Part shown: in pieces, positions 1 to 6,009 of the stretch
Layout: the number at the start of each line of letters is the position of its first letter
Position numbering within the stretch: the first letter of the stretch is position 1
Origin: Syntrophaceae bacterium
GTDB lineage: Bacteria; Desulfobacterota; DTXE01
Direction: 5' to 3'
Assembly: GCA_012962595.1 (NCBI GenBank)
Contig: DTXE01000225.1
Location: forward strand, 1 to 6,373
Length of the DNA: 6,373 nt
Translations under genes and position numbers: made by a program
The notes under the pieces: generated by a model
What the model saw: the letters and a program-made list of their open reading frames with translations, nothing else
What the model was told of the DNA's origin: nothing
The model's database searches: none

Positions 1-1
1 A

Positions 2-982
2 GTGAGAATTTTGGTTACCGGAGGAAATGGTTTCATAGGTAGTCATCTGGTGGAGGCCTTGCTAAGGAAGGGCCATCAGGTTAGATGTTTAGTGCGTCAC
101 CGGAGTAGTTTACGGTGGATTCAAGGGCTAAGTATTAGGCCGATTTTTGGAGATGTGACAGATCCCCATTCCCTAAAAGATGTGGTAGCTGATGTTGACT
201 GTATTTATCATCTGGCGGGATTAACAAAGGCACATCACCCTTCAGACTTCTATAAGACAAATTACTTAGGCACTAAAAATCTCATCGAGGCCTGTTATCT
301 TTATAACCCAGGCATTAAAAAATTTGTCTTTTGCAGCAGTCTGGCTGCCGCAGGGCCCAGTCCCGACGGGATTCCCAGAGATGAGGAAAACGAATGCCAT
401 CCTGTAAGTGACTATGGGAAAAGCAAGCTTAAGGCGGAAGAGGTGCTCAAGCAGTACATGGATACACTCCCTATAACCATTGTTCGGCCCCCAGCTATTT
501 ATGGCCCCAGAGACAAGGATACATTGAGCTTATTTAAGGTGGCCCAAAAGGGGATATTACCCCTTTTGGGGGGACGCAGCCGATATGTGGATATATGCTA
601 TGTTCAAGATGCAGTGAACGGCCTAATATTGGCAGGGGAGAAGAATGCGGCTATTGGTCAAACCTTCTTCTTGACCGGTGGTGAAATCCATAGCTGGGAG
701 GAGATTGGGGATATTATTTCCTCAGTATTGCATAAAAAGGTAAGAAAGCTATCATTACCTAAAATACTGATTGACGTTACAGTGGTAATGGCAGAATTTT
801 TTCTTAAATTCACAGGGGCACCACCACAGCTCACGCACCAAAAGATTGTAGAGATGCGACAGAAGTATTGGATTTGTGACTCCAAAAAGGTAAGAACTCT
901 TTTGGGATACAAACCCCAGATGCCTTTATGGGATGGTATAAAGGAAACTATTGACTGGTATAGGATCAATCACTGGCTATAA
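2..982 (+). CDS. NAD(P)-dependent epimerase/dehydratase, extended SDR family
   Basis: This is a 326-residue cytosolic sugar-epimerase or reductase-like enzyme of the extended short-chain dehydrogenase family. The N-terminus is a Rossmann strand with the dinucleotide motif GGNGFIG (residues 7-13, the GxxGxxG pattern). An acidic GDVTD follows near residue 50, then HLAG at about 70-73. The catalytic set is visible as Ser112/Ser113 (CSS) and Tyr138-Gly-Lys-Ser-Lys142 (YxxxK). The substrate-domain signature RPPAIYGPRD lies near 162-171. Length and motif order match complete family members. The GTG at position 2 fits the usual family start (MxILVTGGxGFIG), but any ribosome binding site lies outside the window. 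The C-terminal half resembles 3-beta-hydroxysteroid dehydrogenase or dihydroflavonol-reductase-like members as much as UDP-sugar epimerases, so the substrate is not assigned. No convincing terminator follows; repeats begin 24 bp after the stop. Confidence 0.93.
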   Translation: MRILVTGGNGFIGSHLVEALLRKGHQVRCLVRHRSSLRWIQGLSIRPIFGDVTDPHSLKDVVADVDCIYHLAGLTKAHHPSDFYKTNYLGTKNLIEACYLYNPGIKKFVFCSSLAAAGPSPDGIPRDEENECHPVSDYGKSKLKAEEVLKQYMDTLPITIVRPPAIYGPRDKDTLSLFKVAQKGILPLLGGRSRYVDICYVQDAVNGLILAGEKNAAIGQTFFLTGGEIHSWEEIGDIISSVLHKKVRKLSLPKILIDVTVVMAEFFLKFTGAPPQLTHQKIVEMRQKYWICDSKKVRTLLGYKPQMPLWDGIKETIDWYRINHWL

Positions 983-1005
983 TGTCAAACTAAACCTATG
1001 GTGAA

Positions 1006-1157
1006 TGTCATTAGTCAATAGTCATTTGTCACTGCTAAAAGACAGCAATAGCTCGTTTGGTTCGTTTTGATCGTTAATGTAGTTAGTAACGATCTCAACG
1101 ACCTAAACGCTCTCAACCATCTTAACGATCTGTACCGATGACTAATGACCAGTGACC
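1006..1157. repeat. Compound inverted repeat of 7-mers and 9-mers
   Basis: The left arm starts with four tandem heptamers at 1006-1033 (tgtcatt, agtcaat, agtcatt, tgtcact). Four 9-mers ending mostly in cgtt follow at 1049-1084 (tagctcgtt, tggttcgtt, ttgatcgtt, aatgtagtt). The right arm carries the same units on the other strand: five 9-mers at 1088-1132 (aacgatctc, aacgaccta, aacgctctc, aaccatctt, aacgatctg), then heptamers at 1140-1157 (gactaat, gaccagt, gacc). Exact inverted matches include gtcattagtc (1007-1016) with gactaatgac (1140-1149), and gatcgtta (1069-1076) with taacgatc (1087-1094). Transcribed, this could fold into a long imperfect hairpin. It lies between the 3' ends of convergent genes. 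I see no open reading frame in it. Confidence 0.75.
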
Positions 1158-1228
1158 TTGCCTATAGTCTTCCACATTATGCATATTCTCTGTTTAGTAA
1201 AATTTTATTATATGAATTTGACTAAATA

Positions 1229-1268
1229 ATAGTTAAATTTAACTATATAACCAAAACCAAAATGTCAA
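1229..1268 (-). promoter_or_regulatory. Orphan minus-strand promoter with an 18-bp palindrome
   Basis: On the minus strand a perfect TTGACA (1268 to 1263) is followed by TATAGT (1247 to 1242, 15-bp spacer) or TAGTTA (1245 to 1240, 17-bp spacer). The -10 region is embedded in the perfect 18-bp palindrome atagttaaatttaactat (1229-1246), a typical position for a repressor operator. A weaker plus-strand match, ttgact at 1218-1223, uses the other side of the palindrome. Transcription leftwards would run through the compound inverted repeat and antisense into the end of the epimerase gene. No gene of useful length starts downstream, so this may be left over from a lost, autoregulated gene. Promoter activity is inference. 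Confidence 0.45.
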
Positions 1269-1342
1269 GCATTTTTTCACACCTCTCTTTTGTCCGGAGT
1301 TTCCTGAGCTTTCGGCATTATCACATGGGCAGGAGGATTTTT

Positions 1343-1868
1343 CTAATCAGACCAATTAATAGATGTGAATGATTTTTCTTTTGAAAATGAATAACTGCTT
1401 TTTGAGTTATCAAAAATTAGGATCTTTCCCTGAATGTTGTCCTCATCTAGCATCGAGACAAATCCGAAGAATATTTTATCCTGAAAAGCCGATCTGGGAA
1501 GTTTGAATACTACAAAGTTTTCTGTAGCCGTACCTACTTCAGCTTCTATAAAATTAAAGGAATGAGTGGGTCTTTCAAGAATGTCAACAAAATCAAAATA
1601 ATCCTTTCCCTCATACATTCTTTTATCAGAGTCAACTAAGTAGGCATTTCCATATTCCCATTCCATCTTCTTCTTGCCCACATTTTCATATCTTACATCA
1701 ACCCTGAGGTAATATGATTTGCGGATAGGGGAGACTGTAACCTTCAATTTCTCCTTCTTCAGAGTGCCATCCAAAAAGATATGGTCTACTAACCGAATAT
1801 GAGACACAACCCCAATAAGAAGCAAAACTTGTGATTAATAGCATAAAAATGGGAATTCTTATGTTCAT
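1343..1868 (-). CDS. Small exported protein, frame interrupted after signal peptide
   Basis: The open frame for the main body runs from 1825 to 1343 and begins only at a TTG just after an in-frame TAA. A better start is ATG at 1868, whose ATGA overlaps the stop of the upstream barrel gene and has GGTGG just upstream. That ATG opens a hydrophobic leader (MNIRIPIFMLLITSFA) in the other frame, which ends at a TGA after 56 codons. Skipping one base between about 1827 and 1806 joins leader to body and gives roughly 174 residues. Candidate slip points are the four-base runs at 1824-1827 and 1810-1813. The body has alternating beta-strand-like segments (YYLRVDVRYENVG, AYLVDSDKRMY, FVVFKLP) that recall DUF4352-like immunoglobulin-fold proteins. 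That family link is tentative and the function is unknown. The protein is probably periplasmic, or a lipoprotein if Cys21 of the leader is retained. Confidence 0.6.
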
Positions 1869-2497
1869 TTTCCACCAAAGTACCAGGTGAGACCCCCGCT
1901 AACCTCCAGAAAGTTTAAATGGTCTCCAGTATTTTCGGGCTTGAAGTTAAAATTTCGAACATCGGCTCTAAAGGCAAATTTTCTAGTAAGAAAGATTTTT
2001 ATTCCAGCACCTAAGTTCCAAGCAAAGTCGGTTTTTGACTCTGATCCCTCACTATGGAGGTAAATCAGGCCTATTCCGCCGGTTAAAAACGGGACAAACC
2101 ATCCCTCCGGCATAACATGAATTATCATGTTGCCATAAAAGAGGGATTCATAGTCATTAAGTTCCTCCACATCTCCCACTTTTTGCCCATCAATCTTTGA
2201 AATCTTGTTGAGGTCATTGTTGGACAACCCCCAGCCCAATTCTCCACCAATATGAGATGTGATATCATAACCTAATCTTAATCCTGCAATGTTACCGGTT
2301 GTGGGATTTATAGATATATCGTGCTTTGAGCCACCGACATATATGGGATAGCCCTCCCATTGGGCATCACCCAGCCCTATGAGTCCGCCCATATAGCCAT
2401 TTACTTCAAACATGCCGCCTCTTACCTCCGCAGAGCAAGGGTTAGCCATTCCCATGATTAATAAACCTATTAGTAAAATGCAGGGTCCCTTATTCAA
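1865..2497 (-). CDS. Small outer-membrane beta-barrel protein
   Basis: This 210-residue protein has a clear signal peptide (hydrophobic core about residues 6-18, likely cleavage after CSA at Ala23). Alternating amphipathic, Gly- and aromatic-rich strands follow: GYMGGLIGL, IAGLRLGYDI, IGGELGWGL, VPFLTGGIGLIYL, FAWNLGAGIKIFL, FAFRADVRNF. It ends LTWYFGGK, consistent with a terminal barrel strand. Size and pattern fit the eight-stranded OmpA/OmpX-like or OMP_b-brl class, so it should reside in the outer membrane. Its ligand or role is unknown. The start is a TTG at 2497, with AAAGG 9 bases upstream. A better-looking ATG at 2502 hits a stop after two codons, so the exact N-terminus is uncertain. 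The stop overlaps the ATG of the next gene (ATGA), indicating translational coupling. A weak promoter match lies at 2550-2555 (ctgtca) and 2527-2532 (cataac), with a 17-bp spacer on the minus strand. Confidence 0.82.
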   Translation of the reverse strand: MNKGPCILLIGLLIMGMANPCSAEVRGGMFEVNGYMGGLIGLGDAQWEGYPIYVGGSKHDISINPTTGNIAGLRLGYDITSHIGGELGWGLSNNDLNKISKIDGQKVGDVEELNDYESLFYGNMIIHVMPEGWFVPFLTGGIGLIYLHSEGSESKTDFAWNLGAGIKIFLTRKFAFRADVRNFNFKPENTGDHLNFLEVSGGLTWYFGGK

Positions 2498-2628
2498 TCC
2501 ATTTTACCTTTCTGGTAATACCTCTTGTTATGAGTCTCTAACTTTCTTTTGACAGCGATTTTATGTTCAATTGGCCATTTTTCCCAGAGGGGAATAACAT
2601 ATAAGAATTCCCTCGACAAGAAAAAAGT

Positions 2629-2985
2629 ATGGATTTATGGGGTATCTACGGCTACTCCTTTACGGAATTGCCTACAATAGGAAGCTCACATTCGTCTAGC
2701 ACTGGCACAGCGATGAAAACAGTGATAGAAAGGAGTGTGGATGGCGAGAAACTTTCCTATAAGCTTATCAAGGTGTCTACGCCCCCCTTTGAATACGGCT
2801 GGAGAATAATACATAGCGCTTATATGTATCTCCGTGCCTTTCTGGTATTCCACTATCTCGAAATTATCATGGTAGTCTTAATTTTTGTACTGATTACGGA
2901 ACTATATTTTGCCAAGATCAAGAGCAGGGCTGAGAGGCCAGGCAAAAAGGATAGAAGAATAAAGTTTCATATAGGGTTAACCTGA
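2629..2985 (+). CDS. Hypothetical single-span membrane protein
   Basis: This 118-residue open frame is not recognised. The first 60 residues are polar with a Ser/Thr-rich stretch (GSSHSSSTGTA, about 18-28) and no signal peptide. One strong hydrophobic segment spans about residues 72-94 (LVFHYLEIIMVVLIFVLITEL). A basic tail follows (KIKSRAERPGKKDRR), which by the positive-inside rule puts the C-terminus in the cytoplasm and the N-terminal part outside. An in-frame TAA at 2602 means no longer version exists. The ribosome binding site is poor: only an A-rich tract precedes the ATG. It is divergent from the barrel operon and 110 bp upstream of the transporter. It could be a genuine small membrane protein, or the C-terminal remnant of a larger one whose N-terminus has been lost. 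Confidence 0.4.
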   Translation: MDLWGIYGYSFTELPTIGSSHSSSTGTAMKTVIERSVDGEKLSYKLIKVSTPPFEYGWRIIHSAYMYLRAFLVFHYLEIIMVVLIFVLITELYFAKIKSRAERPGKKDRRIKFHIGLT

Positions 2986-3095
2986 TAGTAAGGCTTACTC
3001 AATGGGGCAAGTTTATCTCATGAGGTCAAGTAATTGACTGCCTTAAAGAAAGGGTATTGAAAAAATATAAGGAATCTGATGTAAGAAAAAACTAG

Positions 3096-4274
3096 ATGTC
3101 TTACCAGGAAAATGGAAAAGGGATTTTGGGCCTCCATAAGAACGTCTTCTCTGCTGGATTAGTCAGCTTCTTTATGGATTTCAGCTCGGAAATGGTCTAT
3201 CCCCTGGTACCCTTATTTCTTGCCACCATATTAGGGGTTAACAAATCTATCATTGGAATTATCGAAGGCATTGCCGAAAGTACCGCCAGTCTGCTCAAGG
3301 TCTTTTCTGGCTGGTTTTCAGACAGAATTGGCAAAAGAAGGTTTCTTATGGTGGGAGGTTATGGAGTCTCTACCCTTAGCCGGCCATTTGTGGCCCTTTC
3401 TACCCACTGGGGACATGTCTTAACCTATAGGTTCATTGACCGTTTCGGTAAAGGTATTCGGACGGCCCCACGAGATGCCATCATAGCAGAATCAAGCCCA
3501 GAGGTGCACCTAGGCCGCTCCTTCGGCTTTCACCGGGCCATGGATACAGTAGGAGCGGTGGTGGGACCGGCTACGGCCTTTTTGTTGCTTTCATTATTCT
3601 CAAATAGCTACCGTCTGGTTTTTTGGGTCTCTATGATTCCTGGAATTCTTGCGATCATGATTATTGTTTTGTTTATCACCGAGAAGAAGGGGAAAAGAGG
3701 GTTAGTCACCTTACCCAAACTGAGCCTGAAGGATTTTGATTATAGGTTTAAGGCATTTATATTTGTAATTACCCTGTTTGCCTTGGGTAATTCCAGTGAT
3801 GCCTTCTTAATATTACGGGCCCAGAATCTAGGTATAAAAATTGCTGTTATTCCTTTAGTCTATCTTTCGTTCAATGTAGTCTATGCCCTATTTGCCTGGC
3901 CCGCCGGAATCCTGTCGGATAAGATTGGCCCTCGGAAGGTAATCCTATCTGGTTTTATTCTCTTTGCCCTCATTTATTTGGGATTTGCCTTAGCCCAGAA
4001 CCCAACCCACATATGGATGCTCTTTCCTTTGTATGGTATATTTATGGGATTAACCGAGGGGGTTCAGAAGGCCTATTTAGCCACTATTATACCTCACACT
4101 CATAAGGCCACTGCTTATGGCATCTATAATAGCCTTATAGGACTGGCCGTACTTCCTGCCAGTATTATGGGAGGTTATCTTTGGGATACCATATGTCCCT
4201 CAGCTACTTTCTATTATGGGGCCATTGTGGCTTCATTTTCTGCCCTTCTTTTTATATTCTTGCTTAAGAAGTGA
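3096..4274 (+). CDS. Major facilitator superfamily transporter
   Basis: This 392-residue inner-membrane secondary transporter has hydrophobic segments consistent with 12 helices in two six-helix halves and a central cytoplasmic loop (about 196-220, KKGKRG onward). MFS motif A is clear in loop 2-3 (GWFSDRIGKRR, residues 72-82, Asp76). A second copy sits in loop 8-9 (GILSDKIGPRK, 271-281, Asp275). A conserved RFGKGIRTAPRDAIIA stretch lies at 116-131. A motif-C-like GAVVGP (153-158) suggests an antiporter or efflux mode in the family sense. I also see a conserved-looking acidic site, TEGVQKAYLA (320-329). The substrate cannot be told from sequence. Start ATG 3096 is preceded only by a distant AAGG, so initiation looks weak. 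The protein appears complete. The next gene follows after a 101-bp gap on the same strand, so co-transcription is possible but not shown. Confidence 0.92.
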   Translation: MSYQENGKGILGLHKNVFSAGLVSFFMDFSSEMVYPLVPLFLATILGVNKSIIGIIEGIAESTASLLKVFSGWFSDRIGKRRFLMVGGYGVSTLSRPFVALSTHWGHVLTYRFIDRFGKGIRTAPRDAIIAESSPEVHLGRSFGFHRAMDTVGAVVGPATAFLLLSLFSNSYRLVFWVSMIPGILAIMIIVLFITEKKGKRGLVTLPKLSLKDFDYRFKAFIFVITLFALGNSSDAFLILRAQNLGIKIAVIPLVYLSFNVVYALFAWPAGILSDKIGPRKVILSGFILFALIYLGFALAQNPTHIWMLFPLYGIFMGLTEGVQKAYLATIIPHTHKATAYGIYNSLIGLAVLPASIMGGYLWDTICPSATFYYGAIVASFSALLFIFLLKK

Positions 4275-4360
4275 AACCAAGAAGAGATTCCTTGATATTT
4301 TTGTGAATTATCTATATTAAAACTGGAAAATCCCTTAGAATTATGCTATCAAAGATAGAT

Positions 4361-4366
4361 AGGAGG
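4361..4366 (+). promoter_or_regulatory. Strong Shine-Dalgarno deciding the hydrolase start
   Basis: AGGAGG lies 9 bases before ATG 4376 and inside the reading frame of the longer candidate start at 4343. It favours 4376 and removes 11 residues from the longest ORF. Confidence 0.8.
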
Positions 4367-4375
4367 TTACTTACG

Positions 4376-5224
4376 ATGATATCAGGTCGTGACGTTTCTG
4401 CATTAGATAGGCCGGAGGTTTTGCAATATCTGTTTCATCCTCGCAAAGAGTACAGACAAACCCCACCCGAGAGTGGTATGGACTATTTTATCACTGTGGA
4501 AAAGGATGTACAGATTGGTGCGCGATTCTTTCTTTGGGAGCCTGCAGAACCCCATATTCTCTTTTTTCACGGGAACAATGAGATTGTAAGCGACTACGAT
4601 GGTGTTGGCCCCGCTTATAACCACCACGGCATAAGCTTTCTTGTGGTGGATTACCGGGGCTATGGACAAAGTGGAGGACAGCCCACTGCTACCTCCTTGC
4701 TATCCGACGCCCACACCATCTTCAGGGACATACACCGCTGGTTGAATGAGCATAATCGAACGGGTCCCCTTCTCATTATGGGCCGATCTCTTGGAAGTGC
4801 CTCTGCTCTGGAAGTGGCCTCCATCTTTCAAGATGAAATTGCTGGCCTCATTCTTGAAAGCGCATTCGCCGGGACTGTGCCACTACTTAATCGCCTTGGC
4901 GTAGCAACTGACATCTTAGGGATTTCTGAGGCAGATGGCTTTGCAAACTTCGGCAAGATCAAGACAATAGGCAAGCCCACACTGATTATTCATGGCCCGC
5001 ATGACGACATCATCCCCCTGAAGGATGCCGATATTCTCCTGGCCAACTCGGGGGCTAGAACAAAGGAACTTATGCTTGCCCTGGGTTGCGGTCATAATGA
5101 CATTTTACAGCGATGTGGAAAGACCTACTTTGAGGTTATCAGTCGGTTTGCCATAAGGCTAAAAAGAGCGAGAAGAAGGCCATCAGAAAGAACATGGTTC
5201 CACTCTCAGCATAATCCTTGCTAA
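4376..5224 (+). CDS. Alpha/beta hydrolase (serine esterase/peptidase-like)
   Basis: This is a 282-residue cytosolic alpha/beta-hydrolase-fold enzyme when started at ATG 4376. AGGAGG at 4361-4366 lies 9 bases before that ATG, whereas the longer in-frame start at 4343 has no ribosome binding site. Numbered from 4376, the oxyanion strand FFHGNNE lies at about 63-69 and DYRGYGQSGG at about 92-101. The nucleophile elbow is GRSLGS with Ser138. The acid is Asp210 in HGPHDDIIP, and the base is His240 in GCGHND, so the triad is complete. The pattern resembles the BEM46/ABHD17-like and Hydrolase_4 (S33) groups. The substrate is unknown; an ester, thioester or amide is possible. No signal peptide is present. 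The unusually basic C-terminal tail (KRARRRPSERTW) lies outside the fold. Confidence 0.9.
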   Translation: MISGRDVSALDRPEVLQYLFHPRKEYRQTPPESGMDYFITVEKDVQIGARFFLWEPAEPHILFFHGNNEIVSDYDGVGPAYNHHGISFLVVDYRGYGQSGGQPTATSLLSDAHTIFRDIHRWLNEHNRTGPLLIMGRSLGSASALEVASIFQDEIAGLILESAFAGTVPLLNRLGVATDILGISEADGFANFGKIKTIGKPTLIIHGPHDDIIPLKDADILLANSGARTKELMLALGCGHNDILQRCGKTYFEVISRFAIRLKRARRRPSERTWFHSQHNPC

Positions 5225-5272
5225 CCACCGAAAGTCCAGAAAGGCAACAGGAGACATGAAAAGTGAATTGTG

Positions 5273-5300
5273 TTGACCTCGCTCCAATATTTGGTATAGT
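5273..5300 (+). promoter_or_regulatory. Extended -10 sigma-70-type promoter
   Basis: TTGACC (5273-5278) and TATAGT (5295-5300) are separated by 16 bp. TGG directly before the -10 gives an extended TGn element. Each hexamer matches the consensus at 5 of 6 positions. It points at the PIN relic and its partner, with a predicted start site near 5307, and begins about 50 bp after the hydrolase stop. Confidence 0.65.
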
Positions 5301-5310
5301 GCCTGCAAAT

Positions 5311-5376
5311 AAAGAGGCACCCATGTTATTGCTTGTTTTGGATGCTCTCTTTATCTCGTTAGAGCCTTTTTATTAA
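5311..5376 (+). promoter_or_regulatory. Leader with 17-codon ORF and terminator-like hairpin
   Basis: Just after the predicted start site, GAGG (5314-5317) precedes ATG 5323, opening a 17-codon frame (MLLLVLDALFISLEPFY) that stops at 5376. Within it, gctct (5344-5348) pairs with agagc (5361-5365), followed by T5 at 5367-5371, an intrinsic-terminator-like shape with a short stem. An alternative pairing, aaagaggc (5311-5318) with gccttttt (5364-5371, one G-T pair), would exclude that hairpin. This could be an attenuated leader, but the stems are short and it may be chance. Confidence 0.25.
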
Positions 5377-5385
5377 ATCCAAGAT

Positions 5386-5769
5386 ATGGTTGGAACTGTA
5401 GCTAGGAAATTAAGATTTTACCTTGACACCTCGGTTTTTGGCAGCCTTTTTGATTTTGAGGATCCAAGGCGGATAGAGACAGCAAAGAAGCTAATGGAAG
5501 GAACAAGACATGGAAACGGAGGGAAGCCTTGGTCTTGCTGAAAGCTACTTAGAGCAGCATATTATACCTGAGAAATTCAGAGATGACGCAAGACATATTG
5601 CTATTTCTGTTTCTATGAAGTTGATGCCTTGATTTCGTGGAATTATAAGCATATGGTAAATATAAGGGTTAAGAAGATGGTAAATGCTGTAAACTTAAGA
5701 TTGGGCTATAAGCCTATCGACGTTCTTTCAACCGAGGAGGTAGTTGAGTATGGAGAGATGGAGTCATAA
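5386..5769 (+). pseudogene. PIN-domain (VapC-like) toxin relic
   Basis: Three frame segments together read as a PIN-domain ribonuclease. From ATG 5386 the first encodes the start strand RKLRFYLDTSVFGSLFD with the first catalytic Asp14, then EDPRRIETAKKLMEG, and ends at TGA 5539. The second frame (5513-5623) reads LGLAESYLEQHIIPEKFRDDARHIAIS and carries the RDDA acidic site. The third (5626-5769) reads ALISWNYKHMVNIRV, then KKMVNAVNLRLGYKPIDVL. The middle of the domain, including the usual central acidic residue, is missing. Relative to a family length of about 140-150 residues, some 30-40 codons have been lost. A single G appears missing near 5623 (ttgatgcc in place of ttggatgcc, which would restore LDALISWN). 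The protein cannot be functional. The intact ancestor would be a sequence-specific RNase toxin of a type II system. Confidence 0.8.
5734..5741 (+). promoter_or_regulatory. Shine-Dalgarno of the PIN partner gene
   Basis: GAGGAGGT lies inside the 3' end of the PIN relic, 8 bases before ATG 5750. This selects 5750 over the TTG at 5744, which would leave only 2 bases of spacing. Confidence 0.75.
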
Positions 5770-5950
5770 GTCATTGGAATGGATACATAAAATAAGAGAG
5801 CTGAATTATGAAAAAACCAGAGGGAAACAGCCTAGAGAGATTGTCGAAGCAACCCTTAAGGACACAGAAGATCTTATAAAGAGATTAAATCCTAAACTGA
5901 TTTCTCCTGAGGATATTATCCCAACAAAAAGATACTCAGTTCTTAGATGA
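5750..5950 (+). CDS. Small partner of PIN toxin, putative antitoxin
   Basis: This is a 66-residue, charged, mostly helical protein (MERWSHKSLEWIHKIRELNY, then EKTRGKQPREIVEATLKDTEDLIKRL). Its start overlaps the last 20 bp of the PIN relic and it has a strong Shine-Dalgarno, so it was translated coupled to the toxin. The helical segment with a WIHKIRELNYEKT-type motif resembles small proteins that I recall sitting immediately after PIN genes of this type. No DNA-binding domain is obvious. By position and size it is most likely the cognate antitoxin or accessory protein, in the less common toxin-first order. The frame is intact although the toxin is broken, so it may persist only as a relic. 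Function is inferred from context. Confidence 0.65.
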   Translation: MERWSHKSLEWIHKIRELNYEKTRGKQPREIVEATLKDTEDLIKRLNPKLISPEDIIPTKRYSVLR

Positions 5951-6009
5951 CAAACAAAGAACCCAATTTGTAAGATGATCAGCTTTCCCTTACCTCAAAG
6001 GATACGAAT

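Noticed and set aside
658..969. Minus-strand 103-codon open frame
   Set aside because: Lies wholly antisense to the well-supported epimerase and encodes no recognisable domain.
1006..1157. CRISPR array
   Set aside because: Repeat units are only 7 and 9 bp, degenerate and directly abutting, with no spacers and no cas genes nearby.
1284..1318. Bidirectional terminator between convergent genes (ccggag ... ctttcgg)
   Set aside because: Short stem needing two G-T pairs and no T-run on either strand.
2549..2580. Plus-strand promoter from TTGACA at 2549-2554
   Set aside because: No acceptable -10 hexamer at 15-19 bp spacing.
4343..4375. Upstream in-frame ATG of the hydrolase
   Set aside because: No ribosome binding site there, while a strong AGGAGG serves ATG 4376.
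4403..4669. Minus-strand 88-codon open frame
   Set aside because: Antisense shadow of the alpha/beta hydrolase, with no ribosome binding site or motif.
5139..5324. Minus-strand 61-codon open frame
   Set aside because: Overlaps the hydrolase C-terminus and the plus-strand promoter, and its composition mirrors the basic tail codons.
5301..5376. tRNA or known riboswitch in the leader
   Set aside because: No cloverleaf, T-loop or recognisable aptamer core; only short stems are visible.
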